Source of the DNA: Capitulum mitella
Lineage: Eukaryota > Arthropoda > Thecostraca > Pollicipedomorpha > Pollicipedidae
Direction of reading: 5' to 3'
Assembly (NCBI GenBank): GCA_030062745.1
Contig: CP099847.1
Location: 22,718,374-22,782,373 of the forward strand
DNA: 64,000 nt
Shown here: positions 11,301-23,300 of the stretch, one piece after another
Position numbering within the stretch: position 1 is the stretch's first letter
Layout: each line of letters starts with the position of its first letter
Made by a program: the position numbers and the translations under genes
The notes under the pieces: generated by a model
What the model was told of the DNA's origin: nothing
Databases searched by the model: none
Seen by the model: the letters and a program-made list of their open reading frames with translations, nothing else

Positions 11301-14300
11301 CTGTTGTGTAAATTTGTTATGCTAAATGGGTCATAAGTTCAACAAATATTTCTAGAAAAGACAAGTGAACGCCTTTTTCATCTTTCTGAGTCGCGTCCAA
11401 AAAGAAGGAACAGACCCGCAGAGCCCTTTTGGTGTGTTTATTTTAGCCAAGGTATGCGGTTGGCTTTTCATGGTGTTAGTTTCCCACTGGTCCCTGAAAC
11501 AGAAGTGGGTCTATGAGTGTGGTGCAATACAAAATTAAGCTATTGTCATTTTGAATTATTCGTGTAATTATGCACCAAAAAAAAATCAAAAGATCAGAGT
11601 TTCAGCACCTACCTAACTTTGCCTGTAGGCCTCATCCGTGGGTGTTAGAGCGCTGTGGCCGAGTCTGACGCACGGGTGGTCCGAATACATTTCCGGCTGT
11701 CGCTGTTTTCAGTCTGTGGTTGGCGGACAGCGTCACTGTGCTCTACACGGCCGGGGAACTGGCAGAACTTGAACGCAAGTGTCTCGGCCGGTGCAACATC
11801 ATCACCGCCTACTTCCCCTCCCTCGGCGCCGCTGGTAAGGCGTCTTATCTCTGGATCGTTTATTCGGCGTATACCGTGCATACAGACTCAAAAAGGTGAA
11901 CAACACAGGTCGACTGACCGAGCAAACTCTTGTCAGGATTGTGCGCGACCAGTAGATTGCATGTCTTTTCGATTGTTGGCCTTCAGGTGGCATTTCTGTT
12001 CCTATGTGGTTGGTCCCGCCCTCAGGTTTAACAATGCCTGTTCTCCAAGCCAATCGAGCGTCTGCCGACGCGTCGCTTCCACATGGGACTCGGCCGCAGC
12101 CAGAAATAGGGCCTCGGTGCAGGCGGCCCGTCAAAGGCGTGAGAGCCACCTGTGCCCTCCGCAGCTGCTCCGTCGTTATGCTGATGAGACTCCGGGGGTG
12201 CAGACGGCAAATTCTGGTCTGCTCAAGACGAACGGACCATTTTTCATTACTGGTGCAGCCCACGCGGTGCAAAGAAAGCTTTTCTCGGACTGTCCTGCTC
12301 GGTATCCTTATGACGGTACGCCTTAGAGCGGAAGCGTGAGCGGAAAGCCCGGAGAATGCCGGTTATTTTCCGAATCTAATGACGGATGTTACCACCTGCG
12401 AACGTTCCAGTCACGTGCCTTCTCACTCCATACACGTGTTTCCGGTCAAGGCCTTCGCTGGGTGTCATGCTGACGTGGCTCTCAGAGCTATTCGTGGCAA
12501 AATGACGTCCTGCTTCTGACTTAACCGGCTCGGAAGCTCACCAGTCAAGTCGGAACTCGTCTCATCGCGACTGGACCGACATGCTTAACCTTCGCCTGGC
12601 GGGGAGGGGTCACGAGAACTCCCTCTGGCTTTCTGGAGCTAGCCAAAAACGAAAAGGCGCAGAGATGTGAAACTTGAGATATCTTTTACATGTCGCTTTT
12701 ATATCCTGTGTTAATTCCTGAGCGCAGGATCAAATCAGGTCATTGACCTAGGACAGGTCAAGTAAGACCATGTTCTAAAAACAATGAAAGTTGTATAACA
12801 TTTTGGGAATGCATCGATTGGCATCAAACCTGTCATATTAATGGAAATAAAAAATGGAGCAATTCCACTACCTGGAATTTTTCAAAAATGTCCGAGTCAT
12901 TGACCTTAGTTCTGCTGAGCTTTTGGCCCTTTTTTACATGTATTATTCAGATTGTGGGACTGATTCGGTGGTTTTGAAGCTTGGGTATACATCATGGTGC
13001 TTCTCACGTCATTTGCAGAGGTAACTGTACTCCTTGACCAGTGACTTAAAGTCAGGTCACGTTTCAGACCGAATTTCAGACCCGCAAACGAGCACAATTC
13101 TTTAGTTTACAATCTTGGAATGCTTACTGATAGTCATATGTGCTTGAAAGCACTTACATGCGAATATGATAAGAACTTATTTGGAAAGGCTGACGCGAGC
13201 CCACTTGAACTAGGCTGACCTGATTTGACCTCTTGAAATACTATTCTTATTTTCAATGCGAACACACTTTGTATGGCCACAGATGATGTGAACTATACCC
13301 ACGCCTTCCTTCTAAACAGTATGTGCTGTCCTACGATCTCATTCTTGGTCGCCAAAATAAAAACCCTTGACGTCGCCAAAATAACCTCCCGCCATATCTT
13401 AGGCTTTTGCACCGCGGCCGCGCCTGCCATCCGGTAGCTGAGGGTCTTACGTGAAAAATGTTTTGGAGCACGGTTTTCATAGTGTGGAAAGGGCATAACA
13501 TGATCAGATATTAAAAGACCTTTACCGTGTCCGATCAGTCGTAATGTGGCCGGCGATACGACAAGCACCAGAAACGCCCGACGTATAAACGTCAATACCT
13601 TGACCTAAGTTGACCTTGCTTGACTTTAATGTGATAGCTGCAGACTTCTCATGCGTGCCAGACACATTTGCGGCGTACTCCAGCCAAGGCAGAGCCTGGA
13701 TTTTTCCGCTTTGCTTGAAACGGTCAAACTTGGCCTCAAGTGCCTTTTCCGCCAGTATTGGCAAATCAGTCCTCTTTACTATCCTTTCTACTGTACTCTT
13801 TGGAGCCACGTAGAAACCTGGGTTATTAAACTTTTTTTATTTTTCCAAGAATGTAGACTGGGTAATTTGGTTCAAGATGACCTCTGCTGACCTCAATACT
13901 GACCTTACTTTAAAAAATCCAGGTGCTTTCTTAGAGTTTCGCCAAGGGCTTCCAAACGATGTTTTTACCTTTTTCTGTAACACCTGCAGTTCTCAGAGAT
14001 CGTGGAATGTTCTCATGACCCCCCCCGGCCCAGCGAAGGTGGGCCCGGGGGCCGGCCCGGCGACGGTAACGGCCATTCCCGGTACTTGGTCGCTGACGTC
14101 GGACGTGTTGTGACGAATAGCGCCAAATGTGTCAGCACCTTTCGGAAATGAGACCGCTTCTCCGTGTCACTAACAGTGTCTCCGGCTGCCCGTGATACAC
14201 ACGCCGGTGGCGAGAGGAGCATCATCTTTATGCCACTTTGCGGATCAGTCATCTTTGGGGGTTTCTGATAAAGCGAACATGTCAACGCAAGCTTTCGAGT

Positions 14301-17300
14301 CGCACTTTAACTGCACACGTAATTAGAGCTCTCTCGCGGAATTATTATCCCCGCGGTGAATTCATTTGAAAAGGAAGTAGGGTCGCAATCCTTGTTACCT
14401 ATGGTATTTCATGGTAGTATTACACATTTTATCGAAGTAAATAAATCTAGAATTTATCTTTGAAATCACAAGTTTGCTTCATCTTCCCTTTGGCTCATAT
14501 ACCAGTGGTCCTGACCAGCGATTTGCGCGAGGATGTGTCATCAATGAACGAAATAAACAGTGCTGAATAGGAAGCCCAACGATTTGATATAACTTTTGGC
14601 TGATGATATTCTTTACGCTGCTCAGATGCATTTATATAGCAAACTAGCCGTGACAGATTTCCTGGACATGCAACGGAAGATGGTCTTCGCTGCGTTCAGG
14701 TTTAAGGCAGTTGTCTTTGTTATGTCAGGAGTCCTTTTAAATAATAAGTTTAGGTATGCCTTTGACTCGAGACAGGAATTGAGCAGCTAAGAAGCAGCAG
14801 CTCAATCCGGCATTGCCTGGGGCATTTCGGTACCTTTTATTGGTGGGGGGGGGGGGTGGTTAACGCTTCCCCGCGTATTTCGAGAAACATTCGGCTGCTT
14901 CAGACAACAATGGATAGCACCGAACCTTGAGTTCCAGTGACATATATGTTTTTTGACCTTTTCGTCACCAGTGACCACAGGTCAGGTCAAACACAAAAAA
15001 GTGACCATTTTCTCCAGAGTCGCCTAATCATAGTGAAAAAACAGACTGAGGCTGAAGTAAGCATGACACTGTTCCTGGCAGCTTGATCTCATGGTCGCAT
15101 TGGCACCTGACCCAAGGTTATAAAAGGTCAAGGTCACAGGTTAGGTAAGATTTCACGTCCGTCACAACGTGCCATGCAAGACATGTTTCCTGTCCCATCT
15201 GATACGGAGATTCTAAAAAAGGAACATTCATAGAGTCTTTGGCACAAGGAACGCCATCAAATGGCCGCCATTACCGTGCGCATGCAATATTTCAGGATTT
15301 AGTAGTTTCGAATTCGGAGTACCACAAGCATTTTAGTGACCTGCATCGGACATCTGGATGACACTATTGGTCAGTTTGCCCAATGTTGCACGTTTCCACG
15401 GGAGTCTTTACAACACTGCAAAGGCAGATATCTTTGCAGCGGTCATCCAGAACGTCAGATAGACGCCACCAGTTTACTCGTTAAGCTGGAATCTGCATAA
15501 AACCGCCAAATGCGAGACTAAGAAAAAATGTTGCACTGTTGCAAGAAAATGTTGGGTTACTGTACGTCGGTTTGTTGCAAGAAAGTTGGGTAATCTACCC
15601 GGCCATAACCAAAAGTCCGTCTCCTTTTCTAAAATGCATTCTCACTGGATCCGGAAAAATGGAAGATGCATATTTCACTTGGAATGACCTAGCATAAGGA
15701 CGTAGCCAAAGGAGGGCCATGGGGGCCATGGCCCCGCCCTGAGCCAAGCGGTCTACACCAGATACAAAGCGATTTCGCATAAATACGCAAAAGTGATCAT
15801 ATATATGTTGCAAAAACAAACATTTTATGTTTTCCTGTGCACTTAATATGAAATAGATTGCCCAAAATTGCTACCTTTTCTTGTAAATTTCGTCATGTGA
15901 CTGTGGCATATGACAAAATTTGGCATTTGCCCCCCCCCGAGGAAAATCCTGGCTACGTGCCTGACCTAGCATGAAGTCAGACGTGCTCGATACTCATATC
16001 TCAAATCGTGGTAGTATGCGATGCAAGCCAGAGTCACCGTGCAATGCAAAATACAGCGGAGAAGAAAAATTGAACGTGAAATAGCGAAGCATGGTTTTGT
16101 TTGCAACATTATTAAGGCGCAACTTAAGATGACCTCGTTTCCAAATTTTCGTCAGTATGTACGTAATTTGTGTAAGAAGCGATACCGAAAGTTTAAGGAC
16201 GACTGCGCAATGCTTGTGGATGGCGACATCAACTTAGTGTGCTTGTGCAAAAACATATAGAGGAATTCACTCATATCTGATGAACAACATCATACAAAAT
16301 GTTGTGTCCCTCGGGCTAAAGGAGATATCCAGTGCATTGGTGTTACGCATATTTGTGCATTTGTGTATCCGTATGAAGCTGCTTAATCAAGTCCCTGAAA
16401 ACATTGGCTAGTAAATCGTGTCTGAAAAACCCTCTAAAAAAACGAAGAAGAATAGCAAAGTTGTTCCAAATGGCGTTCATGTGTGAAGAAAACTACTGCC
16501 GAGCAGGCCGGGCATGTCTAAGGGCGTTGACCCTGCACGTCCCAAACCGTTGGCTCCGGCAGTCTGAGGACGATGACCGCCGCAGTCAAAGGACCATGGC
16601 TCCGACAGTCTAAGAACGACGACCCCGGCAGCGTGAGGAGAATGACCCCGGCAGTCTGAGCACGATGACCTGGAAGCGTCCGTGCCGGCTGTTACCGGGA
16701 CCGGAACGCCCGCTGACGGGCAGGGAGAACGTTGCCATTACCGGACAGGCGCCGGCCGCCGACCGGCCGCAGTACTGCCGGTCTCAGCTGACGACAGGCC
16801 GTCCGGCGGCGGCGGGTCTTCTCACGACAGAGGCCCCGGCCGCTGACCCTGCAGAGGTCAACCGCTGACCTGTGAGAGGTCGGCCGCTGACCCTGCAGAT
16901 GTCAGCCGCTGACCTGTGAGAGGTCGGCCGCTGACCCTGAAGACGTCAGCCGCTGACCCGTCAGAGGTCGGCCGCTGACCCGTCAGAGGTCGTGCAGCGC
17001 CCCGACTTGGTACGGGACGTGCACCAGTCCGACGGACGTCAGAGACAAACGGCTAGCGCTGTCGGCAGGAACGAGGCATTGGAGAGGGAGAATAGTTTCC
17101 CTTGGGCCCGGGACTGAGGACTGGAGGAGGAGACTCAGCCATTTTAAACCGAAATAGGTTAGGAGAGAATACAGATTGCCACATCTAACATTAGGAAAAA
17201 TGTGGGGAATACTTAACGACTGCCACGTTACGCCACTGTTTATGTCCCATGAAGCAAATGCATGTCTAAAAATCGACCAATATGTGGCGCAAAGCCGTCA

Positions 17301-20300
17301 GCTTCCGATCTGTGATTTGGCGTTCACCGTAGCATTACCTCCAACGCCGCATTTCAAGAACTCGGAGAGCAGCAGCAGTCTGGCTTTTTTTGAACGGTCC
17401 CGGGGGTACTTCGCACCGCTTGGATCGTGCAGTTGCAGTATAACAAGTAAAAAAAGACGCAGATAAACCCTGCTCGAAACCCATGGTAGTCTCCAAGGCT
17501 TCAGAAATCAACGCAGCACAGGCGTATGGACATTGGTTTAAAGACTTAGAAATGTAGCGGGCTAGGGTAAAGTCAAAAGATCCCGAAACCACCCAAACCT
17601 TTCCATAAACACTGCACGCAGATAAACTACTGCTCCCAGCCAGTGAGACCAATCCACTCCAAGCTTCACCAGCCATCCTCTTATGCCATAACCAGGACGT
17701 TTTTAAAAAGACATTTAGTGCATTTGATTCAAGTCAAAGCCCGCCAAAACACAAAACCAATTGGTAAAAAGCTGCATAGCATCGATGTTTCATGCCCGTG
17801 GCATCAGTTACACCCAGTCAATTACCAATCGACGGTGTATGCAATAACGAAAGCAGTTTAAAACTGTGTGGCCTTCGCTCCGGTTACTGACCGCCGAAAG
17901 CCGCATGAAGCCGTCTCATGCACCAAGCTGCATACGAGCGATCCGACTGGCTGGGAGCGCACGTGCACATAAATGCAGTATCACCTGGCGTTTACATACG
18001 GTTATTGCAGCGGTCGGCACCACCTGAGAGCGCGAAAGATCAAGTGGCTCGCTTGCATTCATCACATACGATACGGTGGGTAGTGCCTGTTTGGAATGGA
18101 CTGATTCGAAATGGTTTTGCCCAGGTGAGCGTTTCGCACTCATATGGGAACTGCTCGGCAGGGCGTTTGAAGCGCCCCGCCGTGAACTTGATGTGGTACG
18201 TCGTACTGCACTTAGCCCGGCTTTTGCAGTGCCCAGCAGGAGCTTCCTCACAGAAGAGACGGTGAGGTCGAAATGTGCTCTCTAGTGAGGGATGCTCTGA
18301 GACATTGTCACATCGGGCCAGAAGGTATGAGTTTTGTGATTAGCATGCCATTGTGCGTATTGCTGTGCTGTCTTATCATTGACCGCACATCGGTCTCCAG
18401 CAATATGGCGCCAATGCCAGGAGAATGAAGGTATAAATTAAAGCTTGTGACTATGATAGTGATACTGAGAAAGTAAGCCAAAAAGATGGAAATGCTGGTC
18501 AGATAATCATGGCATTCGATTAGGCAGTGTCTTACCAATATTCCATAACACGAAATCTGGAGACATCGGCTGAGTCATAAAACATATCGGAAACAAGTGT
18601 CCAAAATAAGAATGTCTGTTTATGTCGCTAGTCCATAGAAAAGTGCCGACTTGATCTTTTCTTCTCGTCCGTGGGATACATTGAATAAAATCCCATTTCT
18701 GTATCTCCTCCCCGGCACCCTGAGACTGAAGCCGTACGACAAAGAGAACTCGCCCTTCCATGCCGAGTGCTGCAGAGAGATGAAATATCAACCTGTGCTG
18801 GTCGTGAAGAAAGAGATGTCATGTTATAAAATAGCTGCAAGTGCTTGCAGTCCACAGATTCTGGCTGGCGCGTATCATTGAGGTCCGTAGCAATACGCTT
18901 TAAAAACTTGTCCTCCATTCTACCTATTCTAACGACTTAAGTTCTCTTTACCCCTGCCCAGACAACCGAGCAACACTCTTCTAATCGTGATCTGACGTTT
19001 GCGTTGTACGCAGCCATGAAAGCGCGTCTGTAGAACCTTCCCTCTGGGTCCTGCCAGCAAAGGTCTAACGAAAAGACCGAGGGCGCAATTCCCGTTTGAC
19101 GCCGTTCTGTCAGCATGTTCAGCAAAGGTCAGTTTCGGGCAAACGAAAATATAAAACACCCACAAAACACATTTTCTTAGAATTACCCTAGAATCATTAA
19201 CGTAGTAACAAAAGACAACAGAAGAAGAGAGAAAGACGGTTTTAACAGACAACAAAGAGACAGTTGCTAGTCATAGGAAAGGCTTACATTTCAGAGGCTT
19301 CATGTCACATCAAATGCTCATGTGCCATTTAAAAAATGCGCACGTTCAATATCTGACCTCGGTTGGCCTCGATTGACCTAACCCGGGCTGCCTGTGCCTT
19401 TGGACTGTAAGTTTATCGCGGGCAGCAGCTGACAGCTGTTCCCTAAACAAAACAGTACCCGTTCTGTCCGGCACGCATGCGGCCGTCAGCCACCAAAGAA
19501 AGGCCGGGCTACCGGCCTACTGACTTTTCTGGGCCGCGATGAAAAAAGCCACCGACCGATTCCAAAATATCTAAAACCGCAAGAGACGCGCTTGGATTGC
19601 AGCAGAAGAAAGAAAAAACTTCAGCGCTCTGGCGTTATTATCGCGGAATTTGTGCTAGAAAAAGCATGCGGATGAACAAGACATACCTCCCACCACAGAC
19701 GCCACAACCACCATCACCACCAGCAGGCCACAAGGACCAAACATCCTTGGCGTTCTCTCGCGGAGAACTTCCCCTGTTATTTACTTCTTGTCGGACAGCC
19801 ACCAAATAAGGTGGACGATCTTAGCTGTCCACGCGGCCTGACAGTGCATACCGGATCCGGGTCCTGGTGGCGTTCTTCATTACCTCGCAACGTCATGGCT
19901 TTGTCGAGCCTTACCAATCAACGGCCGAGCGCCGGAGCCATCTCGGACCGAGCTGCGCCAGCCCTTACGTAACGGTTTTAAGCCGCCCGCCGAGCGTCGC
20001 TTCATCAGGGCCGGCTCGCGCCGCGCGCCGCCGGGTAAAGCCTATGACAAGGATCCGGGCCGGTGAGGCAGCTCGGCGCCGGCTAATTGGTCAGCCGCCG
20101 GCTCCCACGGTAGACCGCGGCGCCGAGTCCGCTGCCGGCGGCTCGCCACTTCCGCCCGCGGCCGGCCGGCGAAATTGCCCGCCGCCGGCGTCGACGAGAA
20201 GTTTCAGGCCGGGAGGCTGCCGGGGCCGCCGCGAAGGGTGTCGTCGTCGGCGAGCGCGCTGGCCGCAGGAGTTTGCATGTAAAGTACCTGGTGCATTAAC

Positions 20301-23300
20301 TTTATCGCGCAGGGGTATTGTCATGCAAAAAGGAGCGCAAGTGAAAGGAAGTAGCGCCCAGTTCTTGCCACCGTTCGCCAGTTACCACCGTCAGTTCGCC
20401 AATCAGCATTCATTGTAATGAGTCCACTACCTAGTGCCAATGTGGTGTGATATCCACCCGCCAGTTGCTGTTGTGTGACACTTAACAATTGATCGTCGCG
20501 GGGCGAACTCATGCTTGTGGCCTTATTCTAAAAGTCACCTGTGATGCAGTTTGTCCCCTGTGATGTCATCTCCACGACAGTGCCCCTGACTGCTCATCAC
20601 CAGCTGCCTGTGTCACCACTTGTCACCAACGTCGCCAGTGGTACCAGTCCGTCACCACTGGCCCGGCCGCAGAACACCACTGAACGCAGTTACCAGTGCC
20701 ACCGGTCTGTCACCGGCGGCACCAGTCACTACTGTCTCCGGCCGCCGACCGCGGTAAGTCACCAGTGATCAGTCACCAGTCGCCATCGCCTCCGGCCGCA
20801 GAGCACCGGCTCCTGCTGGAGTCGATCCTGGACCACGTGGTCTCCAGTCAGCCGGGTGACGTCACGCCCCCGCTCCGGTTCGTGATGACGTCAGCAGCCG
20901 AGGCGGTGGCGGACCTGCCGGGGGCCCTCTATCAGAGCGTGGCAGGTGAGCGATGAATCCGGGTGAAAACGATCATTCACTGGGCATCGAAGCAAAGGTG
21001 TTCTGTGTTGACTAGTTCACCAGCGCACGAAATCCTTGAGTTCCCTCGGGGCGTTTCGACGTGACGCGCATTTGTCTTTTCAGCAAATGAGAAAAGGCGG
21101 TTCTTTTCAAAACTGTTCTGAAAGACTGTCAGCAAAACCCAAAAAACGGAACTGAGATACTTTGAAATATTTACACCAACATTTGTTTTGATACAGATGT
21201 TTTGATACAGTGCAAAGGTGAAAGAGGAAGTTTTCAGCTGCGTCACATTGTGTTCGCTTTGTTGCGCTCGATTTGATTGACCTCCTACCGACGCTACCAA
21301 GTGTCAAAAGTGGATTGTAAAGACAAACTCCAGGTGGACATCAGGGACACCAGAAGATTCACGAGGAAGTGTGCAGGACAGATCCAGAAAAGCTGATGTA
21401 GCCTGATACACACTTTCGTCTCCCCTGACGATTCATACGCAGTGGACAGCGGGCGAGCGACAACAGCGACAACAGCGGGCCACGCGACTTTGGTTACTCT
21501 TTGCCCGAGCTGCGCCATCTTGTCTCTTGTCTTGGATCTGTTCATGTAAAAACGCAAATAAGTATGCGCGCGGTATTTTCACACCACACTAGTATTCTGT
21601 GTAGAATGCCAATAGACATACCTGTGTGCCTTCGATTGTCATGGTGGATTTTTGGAAGTCTCCATCATCTCACATTTGGTTCCGGTGATTTTTAACGATT
21701 AGACGGATGTACTAATGCTTGCAGGTAAATTTGGCACTTTCCCTTTCGTGCCTACGCGCGCAGCAGTAAATCTAGTAGAATGATATCCAACGGCAAATCA
21801 GAAAACATAAATACGTTGGGTAAAAGCCTCGGTACTCCTTCGGAAGACGTCCTAAAACCTTTTCCGTTTCGGCGGTGCCGTTGTAAAACCCACGCTTGCC
21901 CTCGGCGCTGGCAAATGATTATTAAACGCAAGAGCGCGCCCAGGAGAACACGGAACTAACACGTGTCCATGAGCGGACGCACTGACCGCACACGTCCCTC
22001 TCTGTCGTGCCCCCTGTCGCCGACGCCCGCTCGCCCCTGCCCCCCCCCCCTTGGCCGGCGCCCTTCTGAGCGCCGCTGCTGGACGCGCCGCTGCCGGCAG
22101 ATGAGGCGGAGATGACGCAGCCGCGGCTCTGGCTGCAGCTCTGCTCGGAGGCGGCGCCGCCGGCCGAGCGCTGCCTCCCAGCCGGCTTCCACGGCGAGAT
22201 GGCCGCCGCCGAGCTCGCGCCGTTCCTGGCCGCCCACGCGCGGCCGGGCTCGGTGAGCTGCAGACGGGCGCCGCCCGGGGCGCCGACGGTCGGCCGGGGA
22301 TCGGAGAGAGGAGAGAGGGCGGGGGCGGAGACTCAGAGGGGAAGGGAGAGCTCCAACCGGGCTCGGGGGGAGCGGCGGAGGTCCGACCGGGCCTCGCAGG
22401 GAAGGGTGGAGCCCCAACCGGGTTTCGCGAGGAACGGTGTAGGTCCAGTCGGGTCTCTGACGGGACGGTGGAGGTCCATCGGGAGTTCGGAGGGACCGAT
22501 GGAGGTCCCGATGAGATTCGGAGGGAGCGGTGGAAGTCCCACCAGGCCTAGGGAGGAACGGCGGAAGACCGCTCCGGACAACGGGAAAACGGGGGCCCGA
22601 GCGAGCAGTCAATGCGTCTGGTGGGCTCGCGTGTGACCTACATTTGTCGGCTGGTTAGACGGCTCAGGTGACAGGCAATCCGGGAAGTTATAGCTTTGCA
22701 TTTACCATGAATTAGACGTGACAGCAGCTTGGGAGTTCGAACCAGATTCTTGTAGGTCGATGAGATGGGCTTGTGAAAGGAGATGGAGTTGTGGACACCA
22801 GGTACTTAAACATCGGCATTATTTAACTGAGTTCTTCTGATCGAGTACGTCAGCCGTCTGTGGCAGAAATGCTCAAATAACGGCATGATAATGTTTCCCC
22901 CCAATCTGCATCACCCCGCTCGCTCGCGTCCTCCGCTCCTCAGCGGCCGTTGTTTTGCGTTTCGCAGTCGATGGCGCCTCCTCACGCGTCCACCATTGAG
23001 GTGCCGTTCGACCTGTGGGAGGTGCACGTGGTTCTAATGTTGGCCGACGCCGACTCCCTGGAACGAGTCGCCACCGCCGCGCCGACCCTGGGTCAGCTCT
23101 TCAGGGGAACCGTTGGCTTCGTCGTCGTCAACCTGTGAGAAACTGCTTCCCGCTGGGGTGAAACTTGAATGTCTGTCGGGTCAGTTCATAACTGCGCAAC
23201 AGTAGTTTTCACTCACATCATTTATCGTGACAGTTGGATATGTAGCACCGACTGGGGCATTGTGCCACATTTCAGTAGATAGTGGGGAAACATATTTGCC

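Larger units (their letters stand above)
11835..20801 (+). other. Intron 4 of the TXNDC16-like gene (9 kb)
   Basis: The longest intron of the gene. It contains element D, a partial TTAA-type element from about 14800 to 15200, a 267-bp MITE at 15696-15962, a 22-bp minisatellite at 16840-16992, a CpG-rich island at about 19900-20290 and a CACCAGT-rich stretch just before exon 5 (20560-20790). The stretches 17100-19860 and 15970-16500 show nothing I recognise. A 223-codon open frame at 11655-12326 only extends exon 4 through its donor in another frame and is not a separate gene. Confidence 0.6.

Noticed and set aside
19867-20418. 183-codon plus-strand ORF
   Set aside because: Arg/Pro/Ala-rich reading of a CpG-rich block with equally open opposite frames; stop codons are rare at this composition.
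21956-22612. 218-codon minus-strand ORF
   Set aside because: Shadow of exon 6 and of the adjacent 33-bp minisatellite.
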